In this document: positions 31,557 to 43,689 of the stretch, in pieces
Numbering within the stretch: the first letter of the stretch is position 1
Layout: every line of letters starts with the position of its first letter
NCBI GenBank assembly: GCA_023374025.1
Contig: SIJG01000073.1
Coordinates: 90,663 to 154,662, forward strand
Length of the DNA: 64,000 nt
Source of the DNA: Heterodera schachtii
Lineage: Eukaryota > Nematoda > Chromadorea > Rhabditida > Heteroderidae
Direction: 5' to 3'
Position numbers and translations under genes: made by a program
Notes under the pieces: generated by a model
Database searches by the model: none
What the model was told of the DNA's origin: nothing
Seen by the model: only the letters and a program-made list of their open reading frames with translations

Positions 31557-32763
31557 AAAAACCAATAAATTTCACTTATGAACAAATTCTCTCAACAATT
31601 TAAATAAAAAATCCAATAATTTACCTAAAGGCCTCATAAATTGGTAAAATTATAGTAAGTATTTATTTATGGCATTAACTATTTTTGCTTTTTTCAAACT
31701 GGTTCGTTTGATACCCAAATTCCCGCCAATTTTCTTATCATTCATCGTTTCATTTCCTCACTTTTTTCACATGTTCCAGTCGCTCAGCATCTGCATGAAT
31801 TTTCAAGATGCCTTAAACAAATTAAAAAAATATATATCAAAAATTAAATAAAATCTCTTAAATTTATTGTATAATTTTAAAAAATTAATTTAATCAAATA
31901 AACAAAAAATGGCTTTATTACATTTTTGAGTCCAATCGATTTATGAGGCTAATTAGAGTTTATAAACATTTGTGTTAATTTTTGTTTTAAAAATATCATC
32001 AATCTAAATCACAAAAAGTAAAGACAATTAATATCAATTATAGTGGATATTGGTACCGAATTTCTTCAAGGATATTTTGAAAATTTTTGAATTTCCATGG
32101 AATCTACGGAACATATGCACATAATAATTAGGTATAGAGATATTATGTGTAAATGTAAACCATTTTAAGTGCCCTCCATCAGGGGTGGCATTCCGAGTCT
32201 CCCAAATTTTCGGAAATTGGAACTCCGAGGCCCAAAATTTTTTCAGAAGTCAGAAAACGGAATTCCAACCCTAAAAACTTCGGAAACCGGAAATTCTTGA
32301 AAAAATATAAAATATACTATTTTTTTAATATTATAATAGGATAAATTTTAAAATTCTTAACCAAATAAAAGGTTAGTTCAAAAATATTTTCGATATATTC
32401 TATATCTGCTTGAAAAATTATTCAATGCTTTTTACAACATTATTTTAGAACATTTTTGGGAAAGGGACAGACTATTTAAACTTATTTGGGCCGCGCTTTT
32501 CCCAAAATCTTTGGGAACGAGGTGGGTCGGCGGTGCCAATAGGTTCCAAAAATGCTGAAATGAAGCATATCGTTATTTTCTTATATTTTTTATCGAAATC
32601 AATAGAATTGATGAAGATTTTTTGACAATTTATGGAAAATTTTTAAAGCCGACCCAAAAAGAAATTAAAAACATATAAAGCCAAAAAATTACCAAAAAAT
32701 CAAAAATGAAACATTAGAAGAGCAAACCAATTATTTAAACAAAAAAAAGTGCTAAAAATTGAG
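31557..32763. other. AT-rich stretch with a TTCGGAAA word-repeat
   Basis: At 32180-32295 short words such as ATTCCGAG, TTCGGAAATTGG and ACGGAATTCC are reiterated. Otherwise nothing is seen. Confidence 0.35.
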
Positions 32764-33256
32764 TTTAACCGGTTGGATGAAAATGAAATTGAAAATGATA
32801 ATGATCACAGAGCATCAAATGATCAGAGCAATTATTTTAATGCAGATTATGATGATGCGAAATGTCAATATGGTGATAAGGTAACTTACAGATAAAATTA
32901 TAAGATTTCTTAAATTATTAGATATTTTTTAAATTTTCTTAATTTTAATTAAATTAATTTTAAATAAATTAATTTATGAAAAAGAAATGCGAAACGAAAT
33001 GTTTTATAAAAATTTGGCAAATATTAAATGCAAATACGAAAATTCAAAGAGAACGGAGGAAAATGAAGAAACAAAGAAGGAACGGATCAGAAAATTTGAT
33101 CAATTGGGAAAAGAAAATATTTGTGGGTTTAAATATGACAACAAAAAAAGACATAAAATAGAATTCGAAATTTCTAATCCGTGGTTGGTCGAAGGACAAA
33201 AAGTGCAAATTTGGCGAACGACAAAAGGTGCAAAATTTGCCATTCAAAAGCCCTAA
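32764..33256 (+). CDS. Possible small two-exon gene, unidentified
   Basis: An open acidic stretch (DENEIENDNDHRASNDQSNY) ends at a GT near 32881. After an AT-rich intron the frame NEMFYKNLANIKCKYENSKR ... EISNPWLVEGQKVQIWRTTK continues to a stop at 33256. The splice phase is not fully consistent and no start is defined, so this is a weak call; it may be a relic. Confidence 0.25.
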
Positions 33257-33922
33257 GATTTCTCTATTAGCCTGCCAAATTTCAAAAAATTTTATTAAGT
33301 TTTTCAAAAGTTCTAGCCAAAAAATGAAAAATTTGTCATATTGAGAAAAAGCATAGGTCAAAATTAATTTAATCCTATGACAACTTCACTATTCAGAGAA
33401 AGTCCTGTAATATCTTTTTGTTTCCTTTTTCTTTGTAATTCCTCTCACATTGGCGAACTATTTCTTTGTTTTTAGCTGATAAACCGATTTATATAATTTT
33501 ATTTTTTATTTTGAAATAAATATTTTTGTCAACTATTTGGCTTTTACAAAAGATTATATTATTCCCACTGATCTGCTTGAACTTTCACTCACTTTTATGC
33601 TTTAAAACATTGCTTTGGTTTTGCTTTGACGCAGCTGAAATAAATGCTAACAAGCAAATACTTTTGTCTGAATTATCATTGCTTATCGTTCCACTGGTAA
33701 AAACACAATAAATATTTTCTTATTTTTTGATATATATAAAAATTGTTTTTTAATATGTAAAAATAAATATAATTTTATATAAATTAAACTTAAAATTTAT
33801 TTTTTAAAGAATGTTTATTAAATTTTAAAGAAATGTAAAATTAAAAATTTGATAATTTTTTTTCAGTTTTCTTTGGCCATTGCATTATCAATTGTTCATT
33901 TCTCAGCTTTATACACATCAAA

Positions 33923-34291
33923 ATGCAGAATAATCAGCCGAGAATTAATGAAAATGTTGTCGCCAAGTTAAGGTTTTCTCTAAAAAAAAAAATTAAATTA
34001 AAATAAAATATTTATCGATTATTTATCATTATTTTATGTAATTAATGCAATTTTAAGATTTATTATGAATTTATTTAATTAAATTATTTTAAAAAATAAT
34101 TCCATTTTTTGAGCTTATTATTAAGAACAGTTTTTTGGAGAAATCAAACGGCGAATGATACGGTAACGACACCGTCTTCGTCCGTCCATTACTGTATGTG
34201 CTGTGGCAAATTGCACAATAAAAACGATTCATTGGCGTGTGAGGGTGACATGTTGCGCGAATATTGGGACGACTATTTACACATTCAATGA
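33923..34291 (+). CDS. Small Cys/His-containing protein, two exons
   Basis: Exons 33923-33972 and 34126-34291, phase 2, give 71 residues with a TGA end. The C-terminal half reads HYCMCCGKLHNKNDSLACEG then DMLREYWDDY, with four Cys and two His in a short span that could bind a metal. The upstream region around 33526-33711 holds a hydrophobic open frame that could be an alternative or additional 5' exon. Not recognised. Confidence 0.4.
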
Positions 34292-34836
34292 ATGTTTATT
34301 AAATTTGCAAATTCGTGTTATAAAAATTGGAAAACTTTATTTATTTTCTTTTATAAAATTTAATTTTTCTTTTTGCACTATAAAAAAAATCAAAAAGAAA
34401 TTTCAATGGAATGATTGCCTGAATATTTTTGATGGTTTTTCTTTTGCAAAAATAAAATATTTTGATTGTATTTTTATGATTAAATGCAATAAATTTCAAA
34501 ACTTTCATTAAACGGTAATAAAAATCCAATAAATTCGACTCAAAATTTATCTCTAAAAATGAATAAAAATGAACAAAAAAATATTGGCCAAATTCAAATT
34601 CATTCTAAATTTAATCAAAGAAATAAAAAAATGCATTTTCTCCTTTTCTCTTTTTATGATTAAATACCATTAATTTTAAAACTTTCATAAAAAGGTAATA
34701 AAAAAACAAATAAATTCGATTATAAATTTATGTCTATACATCATCTCATGAATTTTCATTTTTGAGATGAAAAAATGAATAAATAACAGAAAATTTACTG
34801 GATTAATTCATTCTAAATTTAATCAAAAGAAACAAA

Positions 34837-35477
34837 ATGCATTTTCTCTTTTTGAGCGTCTTTTCACTCTTTTTGGCCAAGGTATTTTTTATTATTATCA
34901 ATTAATTTTTTATGTTTAATTTTTAAATTAAGCACTGTTCAAATGCCATTCCGATCGGTGCCGATAATCAACGCGATGTAGCGGCGATCAATGGTCATTG
35001 ATCTTCTTAATGCCAATCAAGAGTTTGATCAGTTGCGAAGTCAATTGGCGACGGCACCGGCAAATGATTTGAACGCTGAAGACAGGGTTTTTGGCAACAT
35101 TTTCGATAAAATTGGAAAATTTGCTGGCAAAATTGGGGACTATCTGAGTAAGTTTTTTATTACATTATTAGCGAAAAAAAGCACAAATGGAAAAATCTTT
35201 TGCAACGTTTCAAAAAATGAACTTAGATGGAAGACATCCTGGAAATGGTGAACCTTTACAACCTCTGCAAGAACCACTACAACAACCAGGACAAGGACAA
35301 TGGCAGCCACAACCAGGACAGGGACAAGGACAGGGAGAAGGACAACAATATCCAGGACAAGGACAACAATATCCAGGACAAGGACAACAAAATCCAGGAC
35401 AAGGACAGCAATATCCAGGACAAGGACAGCAACGTTCCTTGCTTCCATCTGCTGCGGATTATGATGAGCTTTTGTAG
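34837..35477 (+). pseudogene. Putative secreted protein, copy 1, frameshifted; PGQGQQY repeat
   Basis: Three exons as in copy 2: 34837-34881 (signal peptide MHFLFLSVFSLFLAK), 34933-35147, 35227-35477. Exon 2 begins HCSNAIPIGA as in copy 2 but a one-base insertion near 34980 shifts the frame before the shared DLLNANQ...QLRSQLATA block. Relative to copy 2 it lacks an acidic segment of about 55 residues. Exon 3 carries about five PGQGQQY/N repeats not present in copy 2 and ends with the shared QQRSLLPSAAD. The two copies and their upstream regions form a tandem duplication about 1.7 kb apart. Confidence 0.55.
35310..35432 (+). repeat. 21-bp coding tandem repeat (PGQGQQY)
   Basis: About five units of CCAGGACAAGGACAACAATA plus one base, in frame with exon 3 of copy 1. 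In copy 2 only a single QQQGQQ remnant is found at the same place, so the array expanded or contracted after duplication. Confidence 0.85.
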
Positions 35478-36549
35478 AATGAACGTTAATTGATGGCAAT
35501 TACATAATTGCTGTGATGAGAAGAGAGAACATAACATAATTGTTGCAATCAAAAGATTTGTGTTAATTGATAAATAAAACTATGCTTATGTTTTTTTTAG
35601 AAAAAATGCCAAAATATCCATTACCATCGGTATTTCGTAAACCCCGCCAAAGGCTCATTTTTCTATTAAAAAGTATAGAGAAATTTTTTCCGCTGATGAG
35701 TTAAAAAAATCGTCACTGTATGGGCACTATGAAAATTTTATTTATTTTTTTAACAATTCATTAGCAAAAAAAAAGTAATGCACTAAAGATTTATTAAAAT
35801 TTAAAAATAAAGTTTTGTAAATTTTTAAAAATTGGGTTTTTTTATGCTTTGTTTTTTTAAAACTCAAAGTTTTATTTAATATTCTTGAATTAGATTAATT
35901 TAATTTAAATCTTCTGACTATAAAATCGTCAAAAAACCTATCACCTGATCATTTAGATTTTTAAATACACAAAAATTCAGAATATTTTCGACTTTAGAGA
36001 ATAATATTTTAATATATATATATATTTGAAAAATTTGGTGTCGAAAACGCTGAAATTGAAAATGGTTTGAGTAAATGGAAGCAGTCAAACTGAACAACAA
36101 AAAAGAGAAATTATTCTATTATTTGTATTCCAAAGAGGATAAATTAAGAAAGATGAAGCATTTATATGAATTAATTAATTTCAACAGAATCATTATATAA
36201 AAATTGGAAATTAATTTATTTTTTATAATAAAAAATTTCACTTTTTTTGCACATTAATAAAAAAAGCAAAAAGAATTATTAATTAAAATAAATCTAAATA
36301 AAATGGACTAAATTTTGTCCTGAATATTAATGGTTTTTATTTTGCAAAAATTAAATATTTTATTATATTTCTATGGTTAAACGACATAAATTTTTAAAAC
36401 TGTCATAAAACGGTAATAAAAATCCAATAATTTCGACTATAAATTCTTTTCTTTAAACATCACCTCATGAATTTCATTTTTTTTAGACGGAAAATGAATA
36501 AAATGAAGAAAATTCTCTTGCTCAATTCATTCTAAATTTAGCCAAAAAA

Positions 36550-37454
36550 ATGAATTTTCTCCTTTTCTCTTTCTTTTTGAGCGTCTTTTCACTCTTTTTG
36601 GCCAAGGTATTTTTTATTATTAATTAATTAATTTTTTTATGTTTAATTTTTAAATTAAGCACTGTTCAAATGCCATTCCGATTGGTGCCGGTAACCAGCC
36701 GAATGTGCGGCAATCAATGGTCAATGATCTTCTTAATGCCAATCAAGCGATTGATCAGTTGCGAAGTCAACTGGCCACGGCATCGGCAAATGATTTAAAC
36801 CCAAAAATCAAAAATGGTCTTAATGATGATGAAGAAGATGAACGCGTCAACCTCATTGAAGACCGAGAATTTCCACCACCGGATGGTTTTGATTTGGACC
36901 AATTAAGCGCTGATGATCGGGGTTTACTCGACAGTGCCATTAAACTAGTCAAATTTCTTCCAAGAATTGCTGGCAAAATTGGACAGCTTTTTTCCAAAAA
37001 TGCTCATTACATCGTCAACTCGGCGTCCAATCTTGTCATTTTCAAATTGAACAAGGAACAACAAAAAAAGTACAATTTGCCGGAACAATTAGAAGTGCCA
37101 TTGACACCGGGCAAGTTTTTATTGCATTATTGGCGAAATGTTCAAAAATGAAGCAAAAAAAGACAGGATAAATTTTATATTTTTAATTATTCAAAATTAT
37201 GACCTAATTTGAATAAATCATTAATTTTATTAGAAATGCAACAACAAATTGAAAACGGTCAACCATTACAACCTCCGCTAGAAGCGCAACAACAAGGACA
37301 GCAACGTTCCTTGCTTCCATCTACTGCAGATAATGAGGAACATGATGATGGTCACGAGGACAAAAATGAAAATGATCTGATGCGAGACAATGCTGAACGT
37401 TTTTTGTTTCTTTTAACGGCACCGCTGTGGCAAAAATTGCAGAATGACCGTTAA
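36550..37454 (+). CDS. Putative secreted protein, copy 2, intact; GC-AG intron
   Basis: Exons 36550-36606, 36660-37110 and 37234-37454 give 242 residues. Exon 1 is the signal peptide (MNFLLFSFFLSVFSLFLAK). Exon 2 holds DLLNANQAIDQLRSQLATAS, an acidic linker and KFLPRIAGKIGQLFSKNAHY. Exon 3 is Gln rich and ends in LLTAPLWQKLQNDR. Intron 2 begins GCAAGT, where copy 1 has GTAAGT, so it is read as a GC-AG intron; phase 1 agrees in both copies. Without splicing the frame runs to a stop at 37151, an alternative end. Not recognised; an effector-like secreted protein is possible but unproven. Confidence 0.6.
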
Positions 37455-37674
37455 TTGATGGCAATTATATGATTTGCTTTGATGAGAATGAGAGAACATT
37501 AAATCAACATATTTGTGTTAATTGATAAATGAAAAGTATATATAATATTGCCAAATATGAGTTACCATTGGTATTTCGTAAACCCATTAATGGCTCAATT
37601 TTATCCGTTAAAAAGCAAAATAAACAAATTTTCACCGGTTAGCTACATAGAAAAGTCTTTATAATGGTCATAAA

Positions 37675-38150
37675 TAGGGCTTCGTTTTTTAGGCACAAAA
37701 AATCGCAAAATAAGCATCTAAAAAGGCAGAAAAAAAAACTCGAGCACAAAAAATTGGCAAAATGTTTTTTCGAGTGATAATAATTTTTAAACCAAAAAAT
37801 TTTATAAAGAAAAAATAATAAATTTATGGGATCAATTTAAAAAAAAATACAGTTCTTAGAGGTGTATTTTCTGAAATTTTTTAGGGTCATTTCTTAGGGG
37901 TGTATTTTTCGTTTTTATTTCATTTGTTAAGGATTTTTTCGAAAATCCTGCAAATAGGTGCCAAAAATGGCGAAATAGGCACAAAAACAGGCATTTAGGC
38001 ATTAAGCAGAAAAAGTCCAAAATAGGCAAAGTTAGGCATTATAAATGTCATCTACCCCAAACCAAGCGGAAAATGCGTTTTTCGTGCTTATCTGTGCGTA
38101 TTAAGTGCGGAAAAATTTTAGGCATACGCCTAAAAAACGAAGCCCTAGTC
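37675..38150. mobile_element. Inverted-repeat element with AGGGCTTCGTTTTTTAGGC ends
   Basis: Left end AGGGCTTCGTTTTTTAGGCA; right end GCCTAAAAAACGAAGCCCT, an almost perfect inverted pair enclosing about 430 bp of AT-rich sequence with repeated GGCACAAAAA words. Related sequence lies at 43.69-44.29 kb. Confidence 0.7.
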
Positions 38151-38165
38151 ATAAAGGGTGCTAGT

Positions 38166-38800
38166 GCGTTTTATAAATCCGCCATCTTACACATTTTTTA
38201 TTTTGTTGCCATGCGCGTTTTTTAAATCAGCCAGCGCGTTTTATAAATCCGCCAGCACATTTTTTTGCATATATCATTAATAATATTAAAATTTTATGCA
38301 ATAATTTCAGCTATATTTTATACAAAATGTCTAAAATAAAGTCCTTAGGGTAATTACAATCCAATTTTATCAAATTTTCCAGCAGCTCTTCAGGGTATTT
38401 ATTTCATTTTTTAAGATCTGATCTCCTAAAATTTTTTCACCATCACCTGATATGAATTTTTTAAATTAATTCCATAGAACACTTTATTAATTAGCATAGT
38501 TATTAAGGTTTTGTGATAGCTAATGTCGTACGAATTCAATTAAAAAAATTTTCGGATGCTTATTCAGATAAAATGTTATATAAGGATTTATCCAGTATTA
38601 AAGTTGCTAAATAATTGCTATATTTTGCTTACAAGGGTCCTCACAACAAATAATAAATTTATATAATGCATACTGATTTATATTGGCGGATTTATAAAAC
38701 GCGCATGGTGGGGGTGCGCATGGTGGCGGATTTATAAAACGCACAAACCCATTTTGGCGGATTTATAAAACGCGCATGGGTGGCGGAATTTATAAAACGC
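38166..38800. mobile_element. Foldback-like element with arrays of a 19-bp motif at both ends
   Basis: GCGTTTTATAAATCCGCCA occurs at 38166 and 38236 (with a diverged copy at 38213). Its reverse complement TGGCGGATTTATAAAACGC occurs at 38684, 38724, 38755 and, with one extra base, 38781. The enclosed ~430 bp is AT rich without genes. Confidence 0.75.
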
Positions 38801-39522
38801 GTCAGCACGTCATAAAGTATGGACCAAAAAACGCGAAATATGGAAGTAAATTACAAGGATATGAACACAAATTTTTTCAAAATTAAGGGTATAAGGTCTA
38901 AAAATTTCTTCAGTTTTGCTGAATATAAAGTAAACGCTTCACTTCACAACGGCTAAATTTCGTCACGATGATATGAAGTGATAAAAAATTATTTTACTAT
39001 TAATAAGGCCAAAAAATGGGTCAACATTTTCAAAAAAGAAACATTTTCTCAATGGGAAATGGGCAAATATGATTTTCATCGAAAATCACTGATCAAATGG
39101 ATGAAAATTCCTTTTTCTATATTCTTTCCTTGGCAATTATTTCATCACTAATTTTGAAGTTTCCCTAATAATCTTCCAATTTTCACCTCGATTTTGTTTT
39201 GTCTTTGTTTTAGTATTTTCATATTTTCCTTTTTCTTTTAACTTTTCTTTAATTATTTGAAATTTTTTAATTGTTTGTTTCTCTCTTTTGTTGATTGATT
39301 GGGTCCATCCCATTTAATTTGGTCGGATTTTGGCGGATTCAATTTTATAAATAAATAATATAATAAATAGCAAATAGCAAAAATGCATTTCAAATTAAGG
39401 ATTATTAATTAGTATGGAAAAATAAATTTATACTTCAGAATTTATTGCTTTGGCTGAATTAATTGATTAGAATTTATAATATTAATTATTCCCCCCCCCC
39501 CCCCCCCCCCTCCCGACATCAA
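38801..39522. other. Intergenic AT-rich stretch with a C tract
   Basis: No gene seen. Sequence around 39.1-39.4 kb resembles degenerate pieces of the HTH-family genes at 45-50 kb. A C homopolymer of about 20 bases at 39491-39510 borders the next element. Confidence 0.35.
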
Positions 39523-39949
39523 GGGCGTAGGCAGGGGCGGGGCTGAGGGGGCTAAAGCCCCCCCCCCCGAAACCCAAAAAGGAAAAAATTTTCAGTAATT
39601 TTTTTTTGAAATTTTAAGCAATTTTCTTAACAAAATTGCAGTAAAATATTCAAAAAATTTCAGGCGGCGCATATCGGCACCGCTGGACCCCCATTTTACC
39701 ATATTTTTGAAAAATGGAGGCCAAAATGCCAAAAAATATTAATTTTTTGGCGAAAAACGGCGAAAAATTTTGTAAAATACACCTCATAATTCGGGATTTC
39801 AAAAAAACCAAAAATACACCCTAAAAATCGACTTAAAAAAGAAAAATACAGCCCTAAAAATCGACTTAAAAAAAAATACACCCCTAAAAATCGATGTTTG
39901 ACTTCAGCCCCCCCCCCCCCCAAAGTCAAGGGTCTGGCTACGCCCTTGC
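39523..39949. mobile_element. Miniature inverted-repeat element, GGGCGTA type, with nested GC palindrome
   Basis: Ends AAGGGCGTAGGCAGGGGCGG and GGGTCTGGCTACGCCCTTG match the copy at 28471-28707. This copy is about 190 bp longer because it carries a GC-rich near-palindrome (39663-39687) with its flank, so one repeat is nested in another. Confidence 0.65.
39663..39687. repeat. GC-rich near-palindromic dispersed repeat core
   Basis: GGCGGCGCATATCGGCACCG then CTGG, nested inside the element at 39523-39949. Confidence 0.65.
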
Positions 39950-40803
39950 CCGACATATAGTCGGGGAATTGATGATTCCGAGCGTTATAAAATTAAAAAG
40001 TTAATTCGATCAAATATTTAATCTTACACAGACACCGAGCCAAAATAAACGTTTTTCTTTGACAACTTAATCGAGTAACAAATTTATTTTTTTTTTCTAA
40101 TTGAAAGCTTTACGGCAATACTATGCGCAAGATTTAATGGGTAGCATCAAATAAATTTAAAAAAAAACAACACTAACCTTAATACGAAACTTAAGTGATT
40201 GTTTAAAAAGATTCAGCCACTGTTTTTACTGCCAATTTCATTTTTTACAAATTTTTGACTTTTTTAGGTGGTTTAAATCCAACTCGTTTTTTTGGATTGT
40301 AGTGAAAAAAAAACAAAATCGCCAGGGCGGGAAGAATTATATAATTATTTTACATTCGAAATCTTAAATTTAAAGGTTTTATTAACATTTGGATAAAAAA
40401 TTTATAACACTTTTTTGTTGTGATACCATTAAAATATATATTTAATTTTTAAATGAAAATTTATTTATTAAATAGAACATGAATTAATAGATAGTGTAGT
40501 CACTAATACTGGATTTTGAAAACACCCACCGTAACATTGAGTTTTATTTAAATCGAAAATTTTTTTATAAATTAGCAAAGAAACAAAATATGAAATTATT
40601 TAAATATATTAAAATTTTATAACAAAAATAAAAATAAATTATTTATAATTTTTTAATAAATTCAAAAAACTAAATTCTAAACTTTAGTTTTTTTCTTAGC
40701 GGCAACTAATAATAGCAAATTAATAATTCAAACAATTTTTAAACGATCGATCATTTCAGCAGAAGTGAACGCCATTTTGTTACTTAAATCAAAAATTAAA
40801 AAT

Positions 40804-43031
40804 TTATTTTCGTTTTTTATTTACATTTTTCATCGCAAATTTGTTGATCCAATTATTAAGTGTTCGGTGGCTAATATTAAATTGCTCAGCAAAGGCATTT
40901 TTAGAAAGATGAGGATTCAGCTTTATCATTTTGAAATATTTTTTGACAATTTTTATTTTCTCTGAATCGTCATGACAATGATTGCTATCTGAAAAAATAA
41001 TTTTTCAAAATAATGAAAAATCCATTTTTTAATAATTTATTTTTATAATTAATCTGGGTAAGAAATGGGGTTATTTATTTAAAAAAAATCTCAATTAATA
41101 TTTTATTTCTTAAAATCACTTTTACAACCAATATATTTGTTAAAAATTTCAAATTTAAGAAAATAATAAAAACTAATAATGCAGAAAGATATTAAAATTC
41201 GTTTTTGTAAAAAGAGAAAAATTTTTCAATTAAATAAAATCATATTGGCCAATTATCATGAAAGGTAGAAAAAGAATCGACCCACAAAATTTTATTTTCA
41301 ATCAAAAATTAGCTTTTCGAAACTTAAAAACCCAAAAAAAAATTAAATAGTCAGAAATTTTATGAAAATTTTTATTGAATTTACTTGTCATGCCAAAGTC
41401 CTTTTTCCATTGGCATATCATTGAACGGCTGACCCCCAATTCCTTAGAAATTTGTTGGTCCATTTCAAAAGCCGTTTTTGCGATGGATTTGCCTTTCATT
41501 TGGCTTTTCATTTGGTCAAATTGTTGTACAATTTCGAATTTTCGTTCTTTGGAATATCTTTTGATTTTGGTTTCTTAATACAATGATTAATAAAGCGTAA
41601 ATATGTCTTAATTTGTTTTAATTTATGCTATTAAAACTTTACTTGCATTAATTCCAAACTTTTTCTTCCAATCATAAACTGTTCGCTCATGAATGCCAAA
41701 AGTGTTGGCAATTTCTTTCTCCAGCATTTTCGTTGGCATTTTTTCATTCTCCAAATGCTCTTTTAAGTTGAAAAATTGTTTCGTAATTCTCTTCTTTTCG
41801 TGGTCAGACAATTTTTTAGCTGAAATTTAAAAACAAAAATTTTAGTGATGTTTTCTCTTAATAGAAAATACAATTTTCAATTGATTTTAAAATTTTTATG
41901 TTAATATAAATATTATGAAATTTTGTCAAAAAAGAAAAATATAATAAGATTTAATAGACTCCTTTTGCAGAGAAGCAGGGGACGGATATAAAGTTACGAA
42001 TATTTAAATTATTTACTTTTGGTTGCTTTTGCCTGGGCCAAGCGCACTTTCTCTTCCGTGGAGCTCATTCCTCGTAACAATTTGGCTAAAACGCTTTATT
42101 TTAGACGAAAGAACCCCGAAATAGGGATATTTTCGAAAAAATAGATTATTTAAAGATTTATCGCTCAATATTGAGCAAATTTTTCACAAAAAAAACAGAA
42201 AATTTCCCCTAATTTCATATAATACTCAACTGATTTTAATTTAAAATTAAAATATTCTTCCATCCTCTCAGTCAAATCCAAACTCCATTCTTACCATTTT
42301 TTGGGTCAGCTTTTTTGGTGAAAATCCCTCTTAATCTCTTTTTTGTTAAATGCACTCTGTTTTCTTGTTCACTATCTGTCAACGAGGAATCTGTTAAAGA
42401 AAAATTGCATAATCAAAAGTTCTCAATATGAAAAATCGATTTACCCTCATTATAAACATTATTGATATCACTATCAGCTTCGCTGTTATCATAATCATCA
42501 TTAGCATCTTCCTCAATTTCATAATCATCATCGGTCGTATCTGATCCTAATTTATAAACACATTTAATTAAATTATTTAAATTTAATTTTACCTGTTGAA
42601 CTGTTTTCATAGCATTCATTTTCACATTTTAAAGCCCTATTGTCCTCTTCTTTATACAGGGGCTCTTCAACATTGAATTTTTCCTTTTTTACTTTTATGA
42701 TTCTTCCATGATTTGTCAAATGAGTCTTTTCTCTTTGAATTTGTTGATCATTTTTAGTTTTTGGCATTTCATTTTCATAGGGTTCACTTTTTACGACAGT
42801 TTTTCCATAATTCATTGGTAATTCATAGGGTTCAGCTTTGATTGTTGGCACTCCGTTTTTGGCAATTTCAATTGGCTCCTCTTTGACTTTTGGTAGCACA
42901 CTTTCACTTTTAAATTTGTGGTCAACCTTGTTTATGTGTTTCCAAAGTTCGTCAAAAATATCCTCTTCAATCGTTTGACATTTGTAAAAATTGTGAATAA
43001 AACAAATAAAAATGCTCATAAAATATTTCAT
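40804..43031 (-). CDS. Secreted multi-HTH protein with SUMO-type acidic motifs, seven exons
   Basis: Exons 43031-42593, 42546-42445, 42390-42295, 42085-42017, 41819-41643, 41573-41385 and 40988-40804 give 418 residues; every intron is phase 1 and GT-AG. Residues 1-18 are a signal-like helix (MKYFMSIFICFIHNFYKC). The next part repeats short psi-K-x-E motifs (VKEEPIEI, IKAEPYEL, VKSEPYEN, VKKE) like SUMO acceptor sites, then an acidic linker. Exons 5, 6 and 7 each carry one helix-turn-helix module: EIANTFGIHERTVYDWKKKF, ISKELGVSRSMICQWKKDFG, FAEQFNISHRTLNNWINKFA. The C-terminus NKKRK is basic. The HTHs resemble homeodomain-like transposase DNA-binding repeats without a catalytic domain. Signal peptide plus DNA-binding modules suggests a secreted protein acting in another nucleus, which is inference; the leader could instead be cryptic. 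Confidence 0.65.
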
Positions 43032-43689
43032 TTTAGATATTATAATTTTTCTATAAATTTTAATTTAAATAACGAACTTTTATATTTTTTTGGCAGGAAA
43101 TGTGTAATTCCAATATTTAATTAATTAAATCAATAAAACTAATTAAAATTTGTTTGTAAATCAATTTACAGAAGTTACTGTTTAACTAACATTTCCCCGT
43201 GAAATAAATATGAATTTATTTTGGAAATTATTAGACAGGGGCATATGTATTTGTAGATAATTTTCATTCTAAAAAGAATAATTATTTCACGGGCATTTCA
43301 TACTTCGGTGAATGTCCTCATTCTCTTCTACAATTATAATTTAAATATAATATTATATCCCAGACAAAAAAAACGAAAAAAAAGCTTCCGCTTTTTTAAA
43401 TGTTTTGACCAAAAATTAGTTTAATAATTAGACTGCTTCATTCTTTGTTATTTTTAATAGCCAAAAAATTTATTCTTTATCAAAATCCTATCAAGGATAA
43501 AAAATCATTGATGAGAAAGTTATATTAATTGATATCGAATTAAGCATTTTTAACTTTAAATTTAGTAAAATTATTCGTTATTGACACTTTAGAAATTTAA
43601 TGCTATACACCTATGACCAATTAAGAAAACAGATAAACTCATTGGAGTATTTTTTATGCTTAAACAAATCAAGAAATACTTAATTAATA
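43032..43689. other. Upstream AT-rich region of the multi-HTH gene
   Basis: Presumed promoter side of the - gene. No defined element seen. Confidence 0.3.

Noticed and set aside
31669..31851. Hydrophobic 60-codon open frame
   Set aside because: No splice context, homologue or composition difference from flanking AT-rich DNA.
35140..35552. Antisense open frames (VLVLDIVVL and LLSLSW repeats) opposite the PGQGQQY array
   Set aside because: They mirror the tandem repeat; the sense frame fits the exon plan of the paralogue.
40765..40965. A + open frame at 40.8-41.0 kb
   Set aside because: It is the complement of the last HTH exon of the - gene.
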